Source: Cranoglanis bouderius (lineage: Eukaryota; Chordata; Actinopteri; Siluriformes; Cranoglanididae). From it: a stretch of DNA of 64,000 nucleotides. The notes beneath the pieces were generated by a model, which saw only the letters and a list, made by a program, of their open reading frames with translations, was not told the origin of the DNA and did not search any database. The stretch is from positions 11,040,013-11,104,012 of the forward strand of contig CM042565.1 in NCBI GenBank assembly GCA_023630585.1, read 5' to 3'. Both the position numbers and the translations under genes were made by a program. Positions 1 to 11,799 of the stretch are shown here, piece by piece. Within the stretch, counting starts at the first letter, position 1, and every line of letters starts with the position of its first letter.

Positions 1-888
1 AAGTCTAGACTTCCAATTTCTAGCAAACCAATGTGAGTGACAGAAGCAGCCAACACTGTGTGACCTTAGGGAACACTCAGAGCAGCTTGTTAAGGTTACT
101 CCAACGTACACTGGTGCCATCAAAATCACTGAGATCACATTTCCCCCCATTCTGATGGTCAATGTGAACATTACCTGAAGCTGCTGGCCCATATCTGCAT
201 GATATTATGTATTCCACTGCTGCCACACAAATGGCCGATTAGATAATTGCATGAATGTGTAAAGTGCTCTGTGAGTGTATGTATCTTACCCTTGATGCTA
301 ATTGGAAACATCAGTATAGTATATAATTGGACATTAATGACCACTGATGCACCTTTAAAACTTTACCCCAAAAGCTAGGTAAAGGGACATCACTTGCACT
401 TTCCCAGGCAAAACATATACAATAAATGGATAAAAGATATACCCTGGATGGTACTACCATAGCAACAAGGAAAATTATTACCTGTATTTCTGAGAGTATA
501 GCACAGGATTCCCTCAAAATTTGTTTGAGTTTAGGTTAAGAATAAGGCACATGGAAAGTGTATTCTGGGCCAACAGTAGCTTAACCAGAAGTAGCCACAT
601 TAAAGTTTTAATGGCATTTTGAATCTGTGCCAACCAATGCTTGTGTGGCATTTCAGTTATGGGATAAAAGTGACTCTGCTGTAGACTCTTCTCTAAGAAG
701 TGGTTTCATTAAGACTGAGCAGTATTTTAAAAGTTAGATTTTGATGAGTTCCTCGCATCATTTCCCAGTGGTGTGTGGACCTGATGAATTGGTGCAATGA
801 AGTGTGGGCCAGGATTTACTATCAGGGCATGACATTCAAAAGTTTTACTATGAAAGTGTTAACTTCAGTGAAGTAAAATGTCAGTCAC
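1..888. other. No exon seen (downstream of TRPV1 exon 10)
   Basis: This would be intron 10 of the TRPV1 block. Neither strand shows a TRPV pore exon or any other recognisable coding segment. The donor GTGAC at 888 is the last gene signal before the left edge. Confidence 0.5.
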
Positions 889-3800
889 CCTCTGAATCAT
901 GATGTTGTAGATGCCCATGTGTTGAGATCCTCTAGAGAAGTAGAGCAGATTAATCCAGCATATAGCCACACTGAGCACCAGAAAGGCAAGATACTGCGGC
1001 ATCCCGATGGCATAGAGCCCAGCAGAGAATATAAACAAAACAGCCTGTAATAAACTGCAGCACCAGAAAACATACAGATTGTTTAAAAATACAGTCAGGT
1101 CCATAAGAATTTGAACAGTGATACAATTTTCGGAATTTTGCCTCTGTACACCACCACAATGGATTTGAAATGAAGCAATCAAGATGTGATTGAAGTGTAG
1201 ACATTCAGCTTTAATTTGAGGGGTTTAACAAAAATTTTGTATAGCTATTTTTTACAGAGTCCCTCCATTTTTTCCTCTACGCTTCAATCACATCTTGATT
1301 GCTTCATTTCAACTTCATTGTGATGGTGTACAGAGTAAAAATTATGAAAATTGTGTCACTGTCCGAATACTTATGGACCTGACTGTATGTGTCATGTAAT
1401 ATACTGTATCTCATTATACCACAGCATGGTTGAATTCTTGAATCTGATTGGTCAGAAGTTGTTGATTAATTTTCTACAACAGGACTAGCTGTAATGTGCC
1501 ATTACATAATCTGCCATTATGTAATAATGTAAGTGATAATAGAAACATGTTTCACAGACATTCCATAACATTAATTGTATCAAGTAATAAAAAAATATGA
1601 TGTCATTCTTTAATTGATAAGAAAATTTAATTGATGTCATATTGCTGTTGTATAAGATAAAAAAACAAAACAAAAAAAAAAACAGTGAGAAGAATAAAAC
1701 AATATGTTAATATATGAAGTCCAATATCACTGGAAACGTGCACAACAACCTGCCTGTTTTTATCAGTTAATACTTATTATATACTGTATATAAAAATATT
1801 TTTTTTAAAAGATCAAGCACTTACAAAAGCAGGTCAGAATAGCCATCTACCAGCATCGTTTGCAGACTTGGCCGATTTTTACATATATCCATCGGCTACA
1901 AGAGGACATAAGTCATTGTTAGACTTTAATTAATGTTAGCATTTTTACAAAACTAAAGTAAATGATACACACCACACTAACTAAGAAGTAGAGTGATCCG
2001 GTAGCCATGATGACGTGACCAGTCAGAAGCAGGTAGTCGGGAGTAGTATACCTGAATGAAAATGGGGGCTAGATTGACAAACAAAATAATGATCAGTTAA
2101 TAGCAAGGCTTGTTTTAAGATGATATTTTGCATGCATAGTAGTGCATGTTTTGTTTTGTTTTATTGTCCAAATCAATGAAATCTGATAAAAAATAACAGG
2201 ATATTTTTTGGTTTTTGAACTATTTATATCTTATGGTGCTTTTTTTAATTAATGAGCTATTTCTCTGAATAAACCTAAACGTCACGTAGGTGGGAAGTGT
2301 ATAGTAACACATATCCAAATCTACTGTAAGTAGCGGTGGCCTGAACTCACTGTTTCTTCTTTACGGTGATAAGAAGCAGCTGTGAAGATGATGAGATATA
2401 TGCTATAAACAATAAACTTGAAGAGGAATATCCATTTGGCAAATCTGTTCCATTTGTCTTCTAGCAGTTTATTAAGTGGCTCAATCTGGAGCATCTCGAG
2501 ACGATTCTGGAACAAGAGACCACAGCATCAGCATGTTCATGCATTTAACATGTAATCTAACTGTAACTGGCTTGTGTATAAAGGCTATATGATTTATAAG
2601 CCAATTATCAGCCAATCAGAAGGAATGCATAAATAACAAAAATGTAAGTGCATATTCTGCATCTTAAAAAAATATGTAGAAGCACAGAATTTAAATATAT
2701 TGGCTTATAGGTCAAATTTCTGCAGAGTATATTTCTCTTACAGGTATCTCTGGGCCTTTAACAACTATCTCTAGGACAGAGTTTGGCTCGTAGGTGTCGA
2801 TGTCGTCCAGGTCGTACAGTGAACCACAAACCGGCCCATACGCCCACTCTGTGAACATTCGGGACAGATGCCTGCACTCTTCCTGCTGGAACTCACGGTG
2901 CAGAATGTGTTTAAGCAGCTGGAGGAACAAAGAATATTTTCATTTAGTATGTTTTTTTTTTTCAGACCCATGCCAAGTACTGTGAATTTACACTCACTGT
3001 CCACTTTATAAGGAACATCTTTAAGCCTACTCATACATGCAATTATCCAATCAGCCAATCATGTTGCATTAGCGGAAAGCATAAAATCATACCGACACAG
3101 GTCAAGAGCATCAGTTAATATTTATTTCAGACAACAGAATGGGGGGGGGGGAATCGATCTCAGAGAATTTTGTAAGGAAAAAACATCACAAGACCAAATG
3201 AAATGAATAAGCCTGTTGAAAATAGGAAACACTGATATATAAATGTAGAACGTGATTGTGCAAGATTAAAACAAATCAGTGTTTCTGCAGCCAGTCCCCC
3301 AATCCACCAATGTTTTCTCTTCTAGCTTCTAGTACAGCTAAAATGCAGAATTAGGCCTTGATCACCTTGTTGGTGGAACCAAAATACAGATATTGGGAAA
3401 GCCTTGAAGCTGTCTAATGATTCATTTTATATTGTATTTTACCTAGATGTGTAAAAGGTACTGGAAAGATCTGTTGGAGTCTGATTGCTCAGTCCTCCCC
3501 ACCCAATCCCATCATCCCTCCATCTTTAAAGTTGTCCTGTCTGTATTATCCGTGTACTACTTTCTAGATTCACTTATGTAAGATGCTATAGAAAAGGGCG
3601 TGTGCTAAATGCTATAAATGTAAATGTATGTAAATATAGATGACTAACCAAACCCACCATATTTGAGCTGAGAAGTTTGATCAGGTCACTCATTATTTAG
3701 CATTTATAGTACATTTCCGGTACTGATACACTCTTACCCAGATCTTTCCTAGCTTCGCAGCCAGCTTGATGGAGGTAAGTCCCTGATTGTTCTCTATGTC

Positions 3801-6355
3801 CTCCAGCTTCTTTTCGTTGGGCTTCTTAGCAGCGTCTTTGGTAAGAATGTAGTCGTACATGGAAATGACGAAGTCTGTATTTTCATGGCTGTTCACCATC
3901 ACAAGAGCATGGAGAACCGTGTTGCCCAAAGTGTCCATACACCTCACGTCTGCTTTATCCATCAGCAGGTCCACTATGTCTTTCTGATTAGTACACGCTG
4001 CCAGAGACAGTGGAAGTTCCCCTGTGGAAAAGGGTTTGGAATTTATTAATGAACAGGTCAAATGCTGTATATTATCGATTAAGTTACAAAGAAAACATGA
4101 TTCTATATATGATCTATGCTCTTTTACTTAACATTCCTGTAACAAAAAGGATTGTGTACCTCAAAACAAAAACATCATGTTCATCCAACACTTACCAAAG
4201 TAGAAACATGTTTCACTAAGTGGCTGGAAGAATTTCCCACAGGCCTTTGCATGAACATTAGCCCCTTTCTGAAGGAGCAGCTCAACAAAGTGCTTGTTTC
4301 TCCTCTCAATGGCTATATGAAGAGCTGTCTGTCCTGCACCAATCACACACAAACAACACTGTAAATATGTAACTATCACACAACAGCTACCCACCTGGGC
4401 AGGTTAGAGCTAGCATTTTCTTCTTCCATCACGTTAAAGTCAGTAACCACAAACTCCTGCTCATATGGAGTGAAAGAACTTGACAGGACAGGACAGGATT
4501 TCAACCTCACCAAAAACTTTTGGCATGAATTGGAAAGACATATGTGACCAGTTCACCCTACGTCAGTGCCTCACTAATGCTGTTGTGAACATTATTCAAT
4601 GGGAAGAAATCTGTGCAGCAACATTCCAGCAAGAAGGAAAGTTGTACTCAAACCCATTTTTTAGGTATAACTGCCTTTTATCTATACTTTTTTAGCTACA
4701 CCTTCATCGGGTAAATCTAGCATATAGGTGCACTATGTAGGTATACAACTACTGACTGCAGCTATCTTTTGGAATACACCATCTGTCCCACTTTCTTCTT
4801 CCCGCTTTAGGGGAAAAGGACTACCATAAGACTACCCCTAACCAGATATTATTTAGGTGGTGGACCTTTCTCAACACAGATGAGTAACATATTGTTTCAT
4901 AATTTTATACCACAATGGTAGATAGAACCTCATATTCGGTATGTTCAGAAATGAACAATGGTTCAAATAATCACACCTTTATAGTAGGGATCTGTGCATG
5001 CTGCATTCACTAACTCATGAAGATCATTTTTTCTTTCTGCAATGTCCAGCAAGGGCTCCACTGTTTTGTTATCTCCATTTTTCAGGTTTAGCAGAGCCTT
5101 CATTAGGACTGTCTTTCCATTGGGCAGATCTGAGGGACATGGGACATAATAATGCTATTAATACTATAATCCTGTATTATGTATTGATACATACATTGAA
5201 AAGAGGCCTAGTACCGATTCTGTGTGCAGATATGTGGCGTTTTACACAAAGTTCTTACAATCAGGGCTTGTCAGCTTCTTGTTTATTTTACACAGATACT
5301 CCTCCAGGCCCTCCAGCCTGGTGACGTCACCACTGGACACGGCATCAAAAAGCTTCTTAATGTCAAACCTCTCGTTTTGATCTGGTTTGGCTGTAATACC
5401 TTGTATTTCACTGCAGAAAGACCAAAGACAAACCCATCATGGTCTATTTACTAATTAGTATTGGATGTATTGTTGACCCACAGCATTTCTGATTTTCTAG
5501 ACATAAAATTGTACATTTTATTGGAAAACACTAGTTCTTATGATTATCTCAGCTATATATAACTTATAAACACACAAAGCACCTAAATCTTATAAAAATT
5601 AAAATTCTAAACTTTAATACAAGAGTTTTGACCCTTGCAAGACCGGTATGAAACCAAGGTAGATACACTATATGGCCAAAGGTTTGTGGACACCTGACCA
5701 TCACATCCACATGTGCTTTTTGAACATCCCATTCCAAATTTCATCCCAAAGTTCATCCCCAAGGTGTTCAGGTCAGGTTAAGGTCAGGGCTCTGTGCAGG
5801 CCCTGTGTTATGTCTTCCCACCCATATTTTGATAAAATTGTGTCCTGCATTATGACTGATTAGCACTTCATATTGCAAGCAATCTGCCAATTGGCCAAGC
5901 AAGATGGTATTCAAATAACTGTGGAAAAATGGATGTAGTATGAAAGTTGTTAGAAACTTTGGCAAAGATGAGACAGGAGACAGGGGTGATCAGATATTCA
6001 ATGTTTATTTGTGTGCTTGGAGTATCTTCAGATCAGCTGGAAGAACTATTAGCTCCCATCCTAAAACTGTCTCTTTTTGGTTTGCCTGCCAATCCAGAAT
6101 GGATGCCTTGTTATCCTGTGTATTAAAATGGTGAAACAGCACATTACTACTGTAGGTACATAATAAACACAGGCCTTTTACTCACTCAGGAAATTTCGGG
6201 TTGAATCGGATTAGGGGACGGGTATAACCAAGGTCCTCTTTGATGTCAGTGTCCATTGGTGTTTTGGCTTTTGCTTGACGATGTTTTCTCATTGCTCTGG
6301 CCTCTGCCCTCTCCTCATCCGTCCTGTCATCTATCTCCAAAGAAAAGGATTCCAT
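889..6355 (-). CDS. trpv1: TRPV1-type cation channel, 5' ten coding exons (ankyrin repeats to S4)
   Basis: Heat/acid-gated cation channel of the plasma membrane, N-terminal part. Exons read on the minus strand: 6355-6186, 5410-5259, 5129-4977, 4333-4196, 4021-3738, 2918-2742, 2506-2351, 2068-1982, 1895-1825, 1054-889; all have AG/GT borders and consistent phase, giving 518 codons without a stop. The ATG at 6355 is the first in the exon; further upstream exons are possible. Ankyrin repeats span about residues 72-310 (motifs GQTALHIAIERRN, GELPLSLAACTNQ, GNTVLHAL), followed by the linker motif CRHLSRMFTEWAYGP, then S1 (about 382-404), S2 (422-439) and S3-S4 up to YNIMIQR. Offset to rat TRPV1 is a constant 53 residues in the S3-S4 part. 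The N-terminus is shorter than in mammals. No S5/pore exon occurs in 1-888, so the gene either continues off the left edge or its 3' half is the block at 16773-18753. TRPV identity is firm; TRPV1 rather than another TRPV rests on motifs and synteny. Confidence 0.88.
1092..1385. mobile_element. Palindromic Tc1-type MITE in TRPV1 intron
   Basis: A 294-bp non-autonomous element with termini CAGTCAGGTCCATAAG and its complement at 1370-1385, flanked by TA on both sides as in Tc1/mariner insertions. Most of its length is a long imperfect inverted repeat: AATCAAGATGTGATTGAAG near 1178-1196 pairs with sequence near 1285-1303. It lies between TRPV1 exons at 1054 and 1825. A half copy is at about 22385-22604 in shpk intron 5. 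Confidence 0.8.
2989..3125. mobile_element. Fragment of dispersed DNA repeat (CACTCACTG..TTATAAGGAAC end)
   Basis: The end motif CACTCACTGTCCACTTTATA matches the terminal repeats of the host element at 40974-42946. Only one end is present. It sits in TRPV1 intron 6-5 and ends near a G10 run at 3139. Confidence 0.5.
4465..4650. mobile_element. Degenerate mariner-like transposase fragment
   Basis: Translated on the plus strand the stretch gives a broken version of the DDE-region sequence seen in the copies at 30698 and 49470 (N-L-T-K-x-F-W-H-E-L-E-R). It lies in a TRPV1 intron and has no open frame of its own. Confidence 0.4.
5663..5950. mobile_element. Mariner-like repeat, left terminus copy
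   Basis: It starts TACACTATATGGCCAAAGGT and continues TTTGTGGACACCTGACCATCACA, the same terminus as at 30698 (right-hand complement at 17460-17521 and 49800-49834). It lies in TRPV1 intron 1. No frame is intact. Confidence 0.6.
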
Positions 6356-6571
6356 ACTTTGCAACTTGTTCACTGTCGTTCCTTTTCAGTGTCGCAGTTC
6401 TGGGTAAAGAGGGGGCAGTTATGTTCAGCACAAGACTCATTGTGGAAAATAGAAATATTAGAAATGTTATTAAGTCAAATAATAAATTCTAGGTCATATT
6501 TATTTCCATTCTCTGAGTTTGTCATAACTATATTAAAGGGAGTCATATATCATGTAACTTACAGTAACTTA

Positions 6572-7631
6572 CATTTCAGTCCAAAAGTTTACATACACCT
6601 AAGCGTAAGATATTCAATCTTAGTTTTTCACAACTCAACTCATTTCATGTTACCATACATTTCTTTTAAGGCATCTACATTGTTACATCTACATCGAGAG
6701 GTAATTTTAAAGCAGTCGATTAGAGACAAATTTATTTCAGCTTTAATTCACTATATCAGAATTCCAATGGGTCTAAAGTTTACATACACCAAGTTGACTG
6801 TATTTGTAAACAGTCTGGAAGATTCCAGAAATTAATCACTTTTACAACCTTCTGAAGAATTATGATCAATGGTCATAATTATCAGATAATTGGGCGTGCA
6901 CCTGTGGCTGTAAAAGGGCCTACCTTTAGTGACAGTGCATTTTTGCCCTTAATACCATGGGACAATTAAAGCAACTGAGCCAAGACCTGAGCCAACTGAG
7001 CAACTGAGCCAAGTCTGGTTCGTCCTTAGGAGCAATTTTCAAACAACTGAACACATGGTATTGTTCAGCAGAGAGGCACAAAGGGATTTAGAAATACTGA
7101 AGCAACACCTCAAGACATCAGCCAAAAAGGTAAAACTTTGTCACATCTGGATCTTCTAGCAGAGCAATGATCCTAAGCATATCTCCAAAGTTGTCATAAA
7201 GACATCAAAGTAAAAGTTTTGAAGTGGCCATCACAATGCCCTGACCTGAATCCCATATATGTGGACTGAACTGAAAAAGTGAGTCTGAGCAAGGAGGCAG
7301 TTACACCAGTTCTGTCAAGAGGAATGGGCAAAAATTCCAGCAAAGTATTGTCAAAAGCTTGTGGAAGGCTATCCCATGCATTTGATTCAAGTTAAGCAAC
7401 TAAAAGGCAATTCCACCAAATCCTAACAAAGTGTATGTACGTTTGACCCACTGAAAATCTGATATAGTAAATAAAAACTGAAATAAATCTGTATCCTAGG
7501 TATTATTTTAAAACTACCTCTTCAGGAAATAAAGTAGATAACTATAATAATAACACAGGAAATGTATGGTAAGTTGTGAAAAATTGAGTTTGAATGTAGC
7601 CAAGGTGTATGCCAACATTTGGCCTCAACTG
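6572..7631. mobile_element. Sleeping-Beauty-type Tc1 element with IR/DR ends, internally decayed
   Basis: Each end has two copies of the direct-repeat motif AGTTTACATACACC or its divergent form: left at about 6586 and 6776, right as complements at about 7428-7452 and 7603-7625. TA flanks both ends. This outer/inner direct repeat pattern is the IR/DR arrangement of Sleeping Beauty-like salmonid elements. The middle (about 6960-7440) keeps only scraps of transposase with stops and deletions. Confidence 0.75.
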
Positions 7632-7936
7632 TATCCTAGATCAAGAGTTGTACTGTAAGAAACCCGATATGACAAGAAGGTGATCTGGTTTCAAGCTGGT
7701 GTATTACAATCTAATGGTCTTTTATTATTGAAAAATTCACCCTGTATTGTGAGGAACCACACTATATTAACTGTAAAACTCAACGGAGCAAAAAACAAAA
7801 ACAGCCATTTGGATCTGAAGAACAGTTGGTGATAAAATTAAATAAAATAGAGAAAAAGACAACTGATTGTAGCTGCCTTATTCTGGCCATAATTATTCTT
7901 AGTCTTATGATTTTATTTTATTGTTTTTATCAGTTA

Positions 7937-9299
7937 CAGTGGGGGAAAAAAGTATTTGATCCCCTGCTGATTTTGTACGTTTGCCGACTGACAGAAATGA
8001 TCAGCCTATAATTTTAATGGTAGGTGTATTTTAACAGTGAGAGACAGAATTACAACAAAAAAATCCAGAAAAACACATTTCAAAAAAGTTATAAATTGAT
8101 TTGCATTTTAATGAGGGAAATAAGTATTTGATCCCCTATCAATCAGCAAGATTTCTGGCTCGCAGGCGTCTTTTACACAGGTACTGAGCTGAGATTAGGA
8201 GCACTCTCTTAAAGGGAGTGCTCCTAATCTCAGTTTGTTACCTGTAAAAAGACACCTGTCCACAGAAGCAATCAATCAATCAGATTCCAAACTCTCCACC
8301 ATGGCCAAGACCAAAGAGCTGTCCAAGGATGTCAGGGACAAGATTGTAGACCTACACAAGGCTGGAATGGGCTACAAGACCATCGCCAAGTAGCTTGGTG
8401 AGAAGGTGACAACAGTTGGTGCAATTATTTGCAAATGGAAGAAACTGTCAGTCTCCCTCAGTCTGGGGCTCCATGCAAGATCTCGCCTTGTGGAGTTTCC
8501 ATGATCATGAGAATGGTGAGGAATCAGCCCAGAACTACACGGGAGGATCTTGTTAATGATCTCAAGGCAGCTGGGACCATAGTGACCAAGAAAACAATTG
8601 GTAACACACTATGCCGTGAAGGACTGAAATCCTGCAGCACCTGCAAGGTCCCCCTGCTCAAGAAAGCACATGTACAGGCCCGTCTGAAGTTTGCCTGAAT
8701 GATTCAGAGGAGAACTGGGTGAAAGTGTTGTGGTCAGGTGTGGTCAGATCTCTTTGGTATCAACTCAACTCACCATGTTTGGAGGAAGAGGAATGCTGCC
8801 TATGACCCCAAGTCATAACACCATCCCCACCGTCAAATATGGAGGTGGGAACATTATGCTTTGGGGGTGTTTTTCTGCTAAGAGGACAGGACAACTGCAC
8901 CGCATCAAATGGACGATGGACGGGGCCATGTACCGTAAAATCTTGGGTGAGAACCTCCTTCCCTCTGACAGGGCATTGAAAATGACCTTAATGACTTGGA
9001 GAGGATCTGCAAAGAGGAGTGGGACAAAATCCCTCCTGAGATGTGTGCAAACCTGGTGGCCAACTATAAGAAACATCTGACCTCTGTTATTGTCGACAAG
9101 GGTTTTGCCACCAAGTACTATGTCAAAGGGGTCAAATACTTATTTCTCTCATTAAAATGCAAATCAATTTATAACTTTTTTGAAATGCGTTTTTCTGGAT
9201 TTTTTTGTTGTTATTACCATTAAAATTATAGACTGATCATTTCTTTGTCAGTGGGCAAACGTATAAAATCAGCAGGGGATCAAATACTTTTTTCCCCCT
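7937..9299 (+). mobile_element. Tc1-like element, copy 1, defective
   Basis: The left terminus CAGTGGGGGAAAAAAGTATT follows TA at 7935-7936; the complement at the right has lost its last few bases before a TATATA run. Terminal repeats are around 200 bp with an inner copy of AAGTATTTGATCCCCTATCA. Very similar to the copy at 41493-42885. Confidence 0.9.
8301..9110 (+). pseudogene. Tc1 transposase pseudogene (copy 1)
   Basis: The frame opens MAKTKELSKDVRDKIVDLH and runs through the helix-turn-helix segment, but a CAG has become TAG at about 8391. Further on it breaks frame: the DNA-binding part continues at 8429-8698, and the later part at 8730-9080 needs another frame. The break after GAIICKWKKL is also present in copy 2, so it predates both insertions. 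Confidence 0.85.
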
Positions 9300-9312
9300 A
9301 TATATATATATA

Positions 9313-10818
9313 CAGGTGCATCTCAATAAATTAGAATGTCGTGGAAAAGTTCATTTATTTCAGTAATTCAACTCAAATTGTGAAACTCGTGTATTAAATA
9401 AATTCAATGCACACAGACTGAAGTAGTTTAAGTCTTTGGTTCTTTTAATTGTGATGATTTTGGCTCACATTTAACAAAAACCCACCAATTCACTATCTCA
9501 ACAAATTAGAATATGGTGACATGCCAATCAGCTAATCACCTCAAAACACCTGCAAAGGTTTCCTGAGCCTTCAAAATGGTCTCTCAGTTTGGTTCACTAG
9601 GTAAGCCACAAACATTCATTGCCAAAGAAGCTGGCTGTTCACAGAGTGCTGTATCCAAGCATGTTAACAGAAAGTTGAGTGAAAGGAAAAAGTGTGGAAG
9701 AAAAAGATGCACAACCAACCGAGAGAACCGCAGCCTTATGAGGATCGTCAAGCAGAATCGATTCAAGAATTTGAGTGAACTTCACAAGGAATGGACTGAG
9801 GCTGGGGTCAAGGTATCAAGAACCACCACACACAGACGTGTCAAGGAATTTGGCTACAGTTATCGTATTCCTCTTGTTAAGCCACTCCTGAACCACAGAC
9901 AACGTCAGAGGCGTCTTACCTGGGCTAAGGAGAAGAAGAACTGGACTGTTGCCCAGTGGTCCAAAGTCCTCTTTTCAGATGAGAGCAAGTGCTGTATTTC
10001 ATTTGGAAACCAAGGTCCTAGAGTCTGGAGGAAGGGTGGAGAAGCTCATAGCCCAAGTTGCTTGAAGTCCAGTGTTAAGTTTCCACAGTCTGTGATGATT
10101 TGGGGTGCAATGTCATCTGCTGGTGTTGGTCCATTGTGTTTTTTGGAAACCAAAGTCACTGCACCCGTTTACCAAGAAATTTTGGAGCACTTCATGCTTC
10201 CTTCTGCTGACCAGCTTTTTGAAGATGCTGATTTCATTTTCCAGCAGGATTTGGCACCTGCCCACACTGCCAAAAGCACCAAAAGTTGGTTAAATGACCA
10301 TGGTGTTGGTGTGCTTGACTGGCCAGAAAACTCACCAGACCTGAACCCCATAGAGAATCTATGGGGTATTGTCAAGAGGAAAATGAGAAACAAGAGACCA
10401 AAAAATGCAGATGAGCTGAAGGCCACTGTCAAAGAAACCTGGGCTTCCATACCACCTCAGCAGTGCCACAAACTGATCACCTCCATGCCACGCCGAATTT
10501 AGGCAGTAATTAAAGCAAAAGGAGCCCCTACCAAGTATTGAGTACATGTACAGTAAATGAACATACTTTCCAGAAGGCCAACAATTCACTAAAAATGTTT
10601 TTTTTATTGGTCTTATGAAGTATTCTAATTTGTTGAGATAGTGAATTGGTGGGTTTTTGTTAAATGTGAGACAAAATCATCACAATTAAAAGAACCAAAG
10701 ACTTAAACTACTTCAGTCTGTGTGCATTGAATTTATTTAATACACGAGTTTCACAATTTGAGTTGAATTACTGAAATAAATGAAGTTTTCCATGACATTC
10801 TAATTTATTGAGATGCAC

Positions 10819-10821
<3 letters not shown>
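9313..10821 (+). mobile_element. Structurally complete Tc1/mariner element
   Basis: A 1509-bp element beginning CAGGTGCATCTCAATAAATT and ending with the exact complement, flanked by TA (9311-9312, 10822-10823). The inverted repeats are 201 bp each (9313-9513 and 10621-10821) and differ at only about three positions by eye. It encloses an unbroken transposase frame. It sits inside a TA-rich microsatellite that gives many TA targets. Confidence 0.95.
9576..10502 (+). CDS. Tc1-family transposase, open reading frame intact
   Basis: DDE/D transposase of 308 aa that cuts and pastes the element at TA dinucleotides. The start MVSQFGSLGKPQTF lies about 60 bases inside the left inverted repeat. The N-terminal half has paired helix-turn-helix regions (EAGCSQSAVSKHVNRKLS, then VSRTTTHRRVKEFGY). 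Catalytic residues are in VLFSDESKCCISF (first Asp), FIFQQDLAPAHTAKS (second Asp) and SPDLNPIENLWG (Glu). The basic stretch RKKCGRKR between the two DNA-binding subdomains fits an AT-hook or nuclear localisation role. It ends just after KLITSMPRRI, somewhat earlier than typical Tc1 proteins of about 340 aa, so the last residues may be missing. Confidence 0.92.
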   Translation: MVSQFGSLGKPQTFIAKEAGCSQSAVSKHVNRKLSERKKCGRKRCTTNRENRSLMRIVKQNRFKNLSELHKEWTEAGVKVSRTTTHRRVKEFGYSYRIPLVKPLLNHRQRQRRLTWAKEKKNWTVAQWSKVLFSDESKCCISFGNQGPRVWRKGGEAHSPSCLKSSVKFPQSVMIWGAMSSAGVGPLCFLETKVTAPVYQEILEHFMLPSADQLFEDADFIFQQDLAPAHTAKSTKSWLNDHGVGVLDWPENSPDLNPIENLWGIVKRKMRNKRPKNADELKATVKETWASIPPQQCHKLITSMPRRI

Positions 10822-10898
<77 letters not shown>

Positions 10899-10963
10899 GT
10901 ATATATATGTATATATATGTATATATATACATATATATATATATATATGTATATATATGTATA

Positions 10964-11005
<42 letters not shown>

Positions 11006-11031
11006 TATACATATATATATATATATATAGT
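10822..11031. repeat. TA-rich microsatellite with TATATG/TACATA variants
   Basis: About 210 bases of TA dinucleotides with interspersed TATATATG blocks, directly after the complete Tc1. Next to it is an inverted repeat, GTGCTGTGCGTGTGTTC at about 11030-11046 against its complement at about 11059-11075. Confidence 0.95.
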
Positions 11032-11109
11032 GCTGTGCGTGTGTTCATATATATAAGAACACACGCACAGCACAAAATTAAATGTTACAGAAAAATGTTT
11101 GTCATTAAA

Positions 11110-11476
11110 GAAATGCAGCATATTATGTAAGAGAACAAAAAACACGATGAAGGCTGCTGGGTTTTGCTGCAAAAATAAGAAGCAAGTACGAAAGTCAAAG
11201 TCTCCAGAAGAACTGTGGCTGGTTCTGCAAGATGCTCAATAAAACTTACCAGCTAATATCCTTATAAAACTGCACAAATTGTCCCAGAGGCTACTATTTT
11301 TATTTTTATTTTTATTTTTGTGTCACACCAAATATTGACTTTGTTTCATTTACTACTGTTTACTGCTCTTTACTGTATTTTTTTAATGTAGAAACATATA
11401 AGTTCATTATTTTGAAGGCATCTTTGCTCTACACCATTTCTTTGCATGTGCCTAAAACTTTTGCACAGTACCGTAC
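11110..11476. mobile_element. 3' remnant of a Tc1 family also present at 63660
   Basis: It ends CCTAAAACTTTTGCACAGTAC, the complement of the CAGTACTGTGCAAATGTTTT terminus at 63660. It contains AAGAAGCAAGTACG and CTGGTTCTGCAAGATGCTC fragments typical of that family's 3' coding end, and a TTTTA run at about 11297-11320. Confidence 0.6.
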
Positions 11477-11799
11477 ATTTACATTACATTATATACATGT
11501 ATATATACATTATGTTATATGCATTATTTAACTGAATATACATCTGAGTGTAAAAAATTTCACCTTCCATGGTTTTTGAATGGAAAAAAGGAAAACATAC
11601 CTACACGGTACAATTTCTCTAGAATTAAAACAAACTCCAAAAAGTTACAAATCAAATATGGGTATTTCCTGCAACATCACAACTATTTAAAACATAATGT
11701 AAAAAGAAAATGACAAAAAAGAATAGTTGTAGGGTTAAAGGCTTTAATCACAAGGCTAGAAGTGCTAGGATTTGAACTCACAACATTCCAGTCACTGGT

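Noticed and set aside
1982..2051. TRPV1 S2 exon starting at 2051
   Set aside because: That acceptor gives the wrong phase; the acceptor CTAG at 2071-2069 keeps frame and restores the PPFSFRYTTPDYLL segment.
10768..11172. Tyr/Ile repeat frames around 10.8-11.1 kb
   Set aside because: Translations of the TA/TATATG microsatellite.
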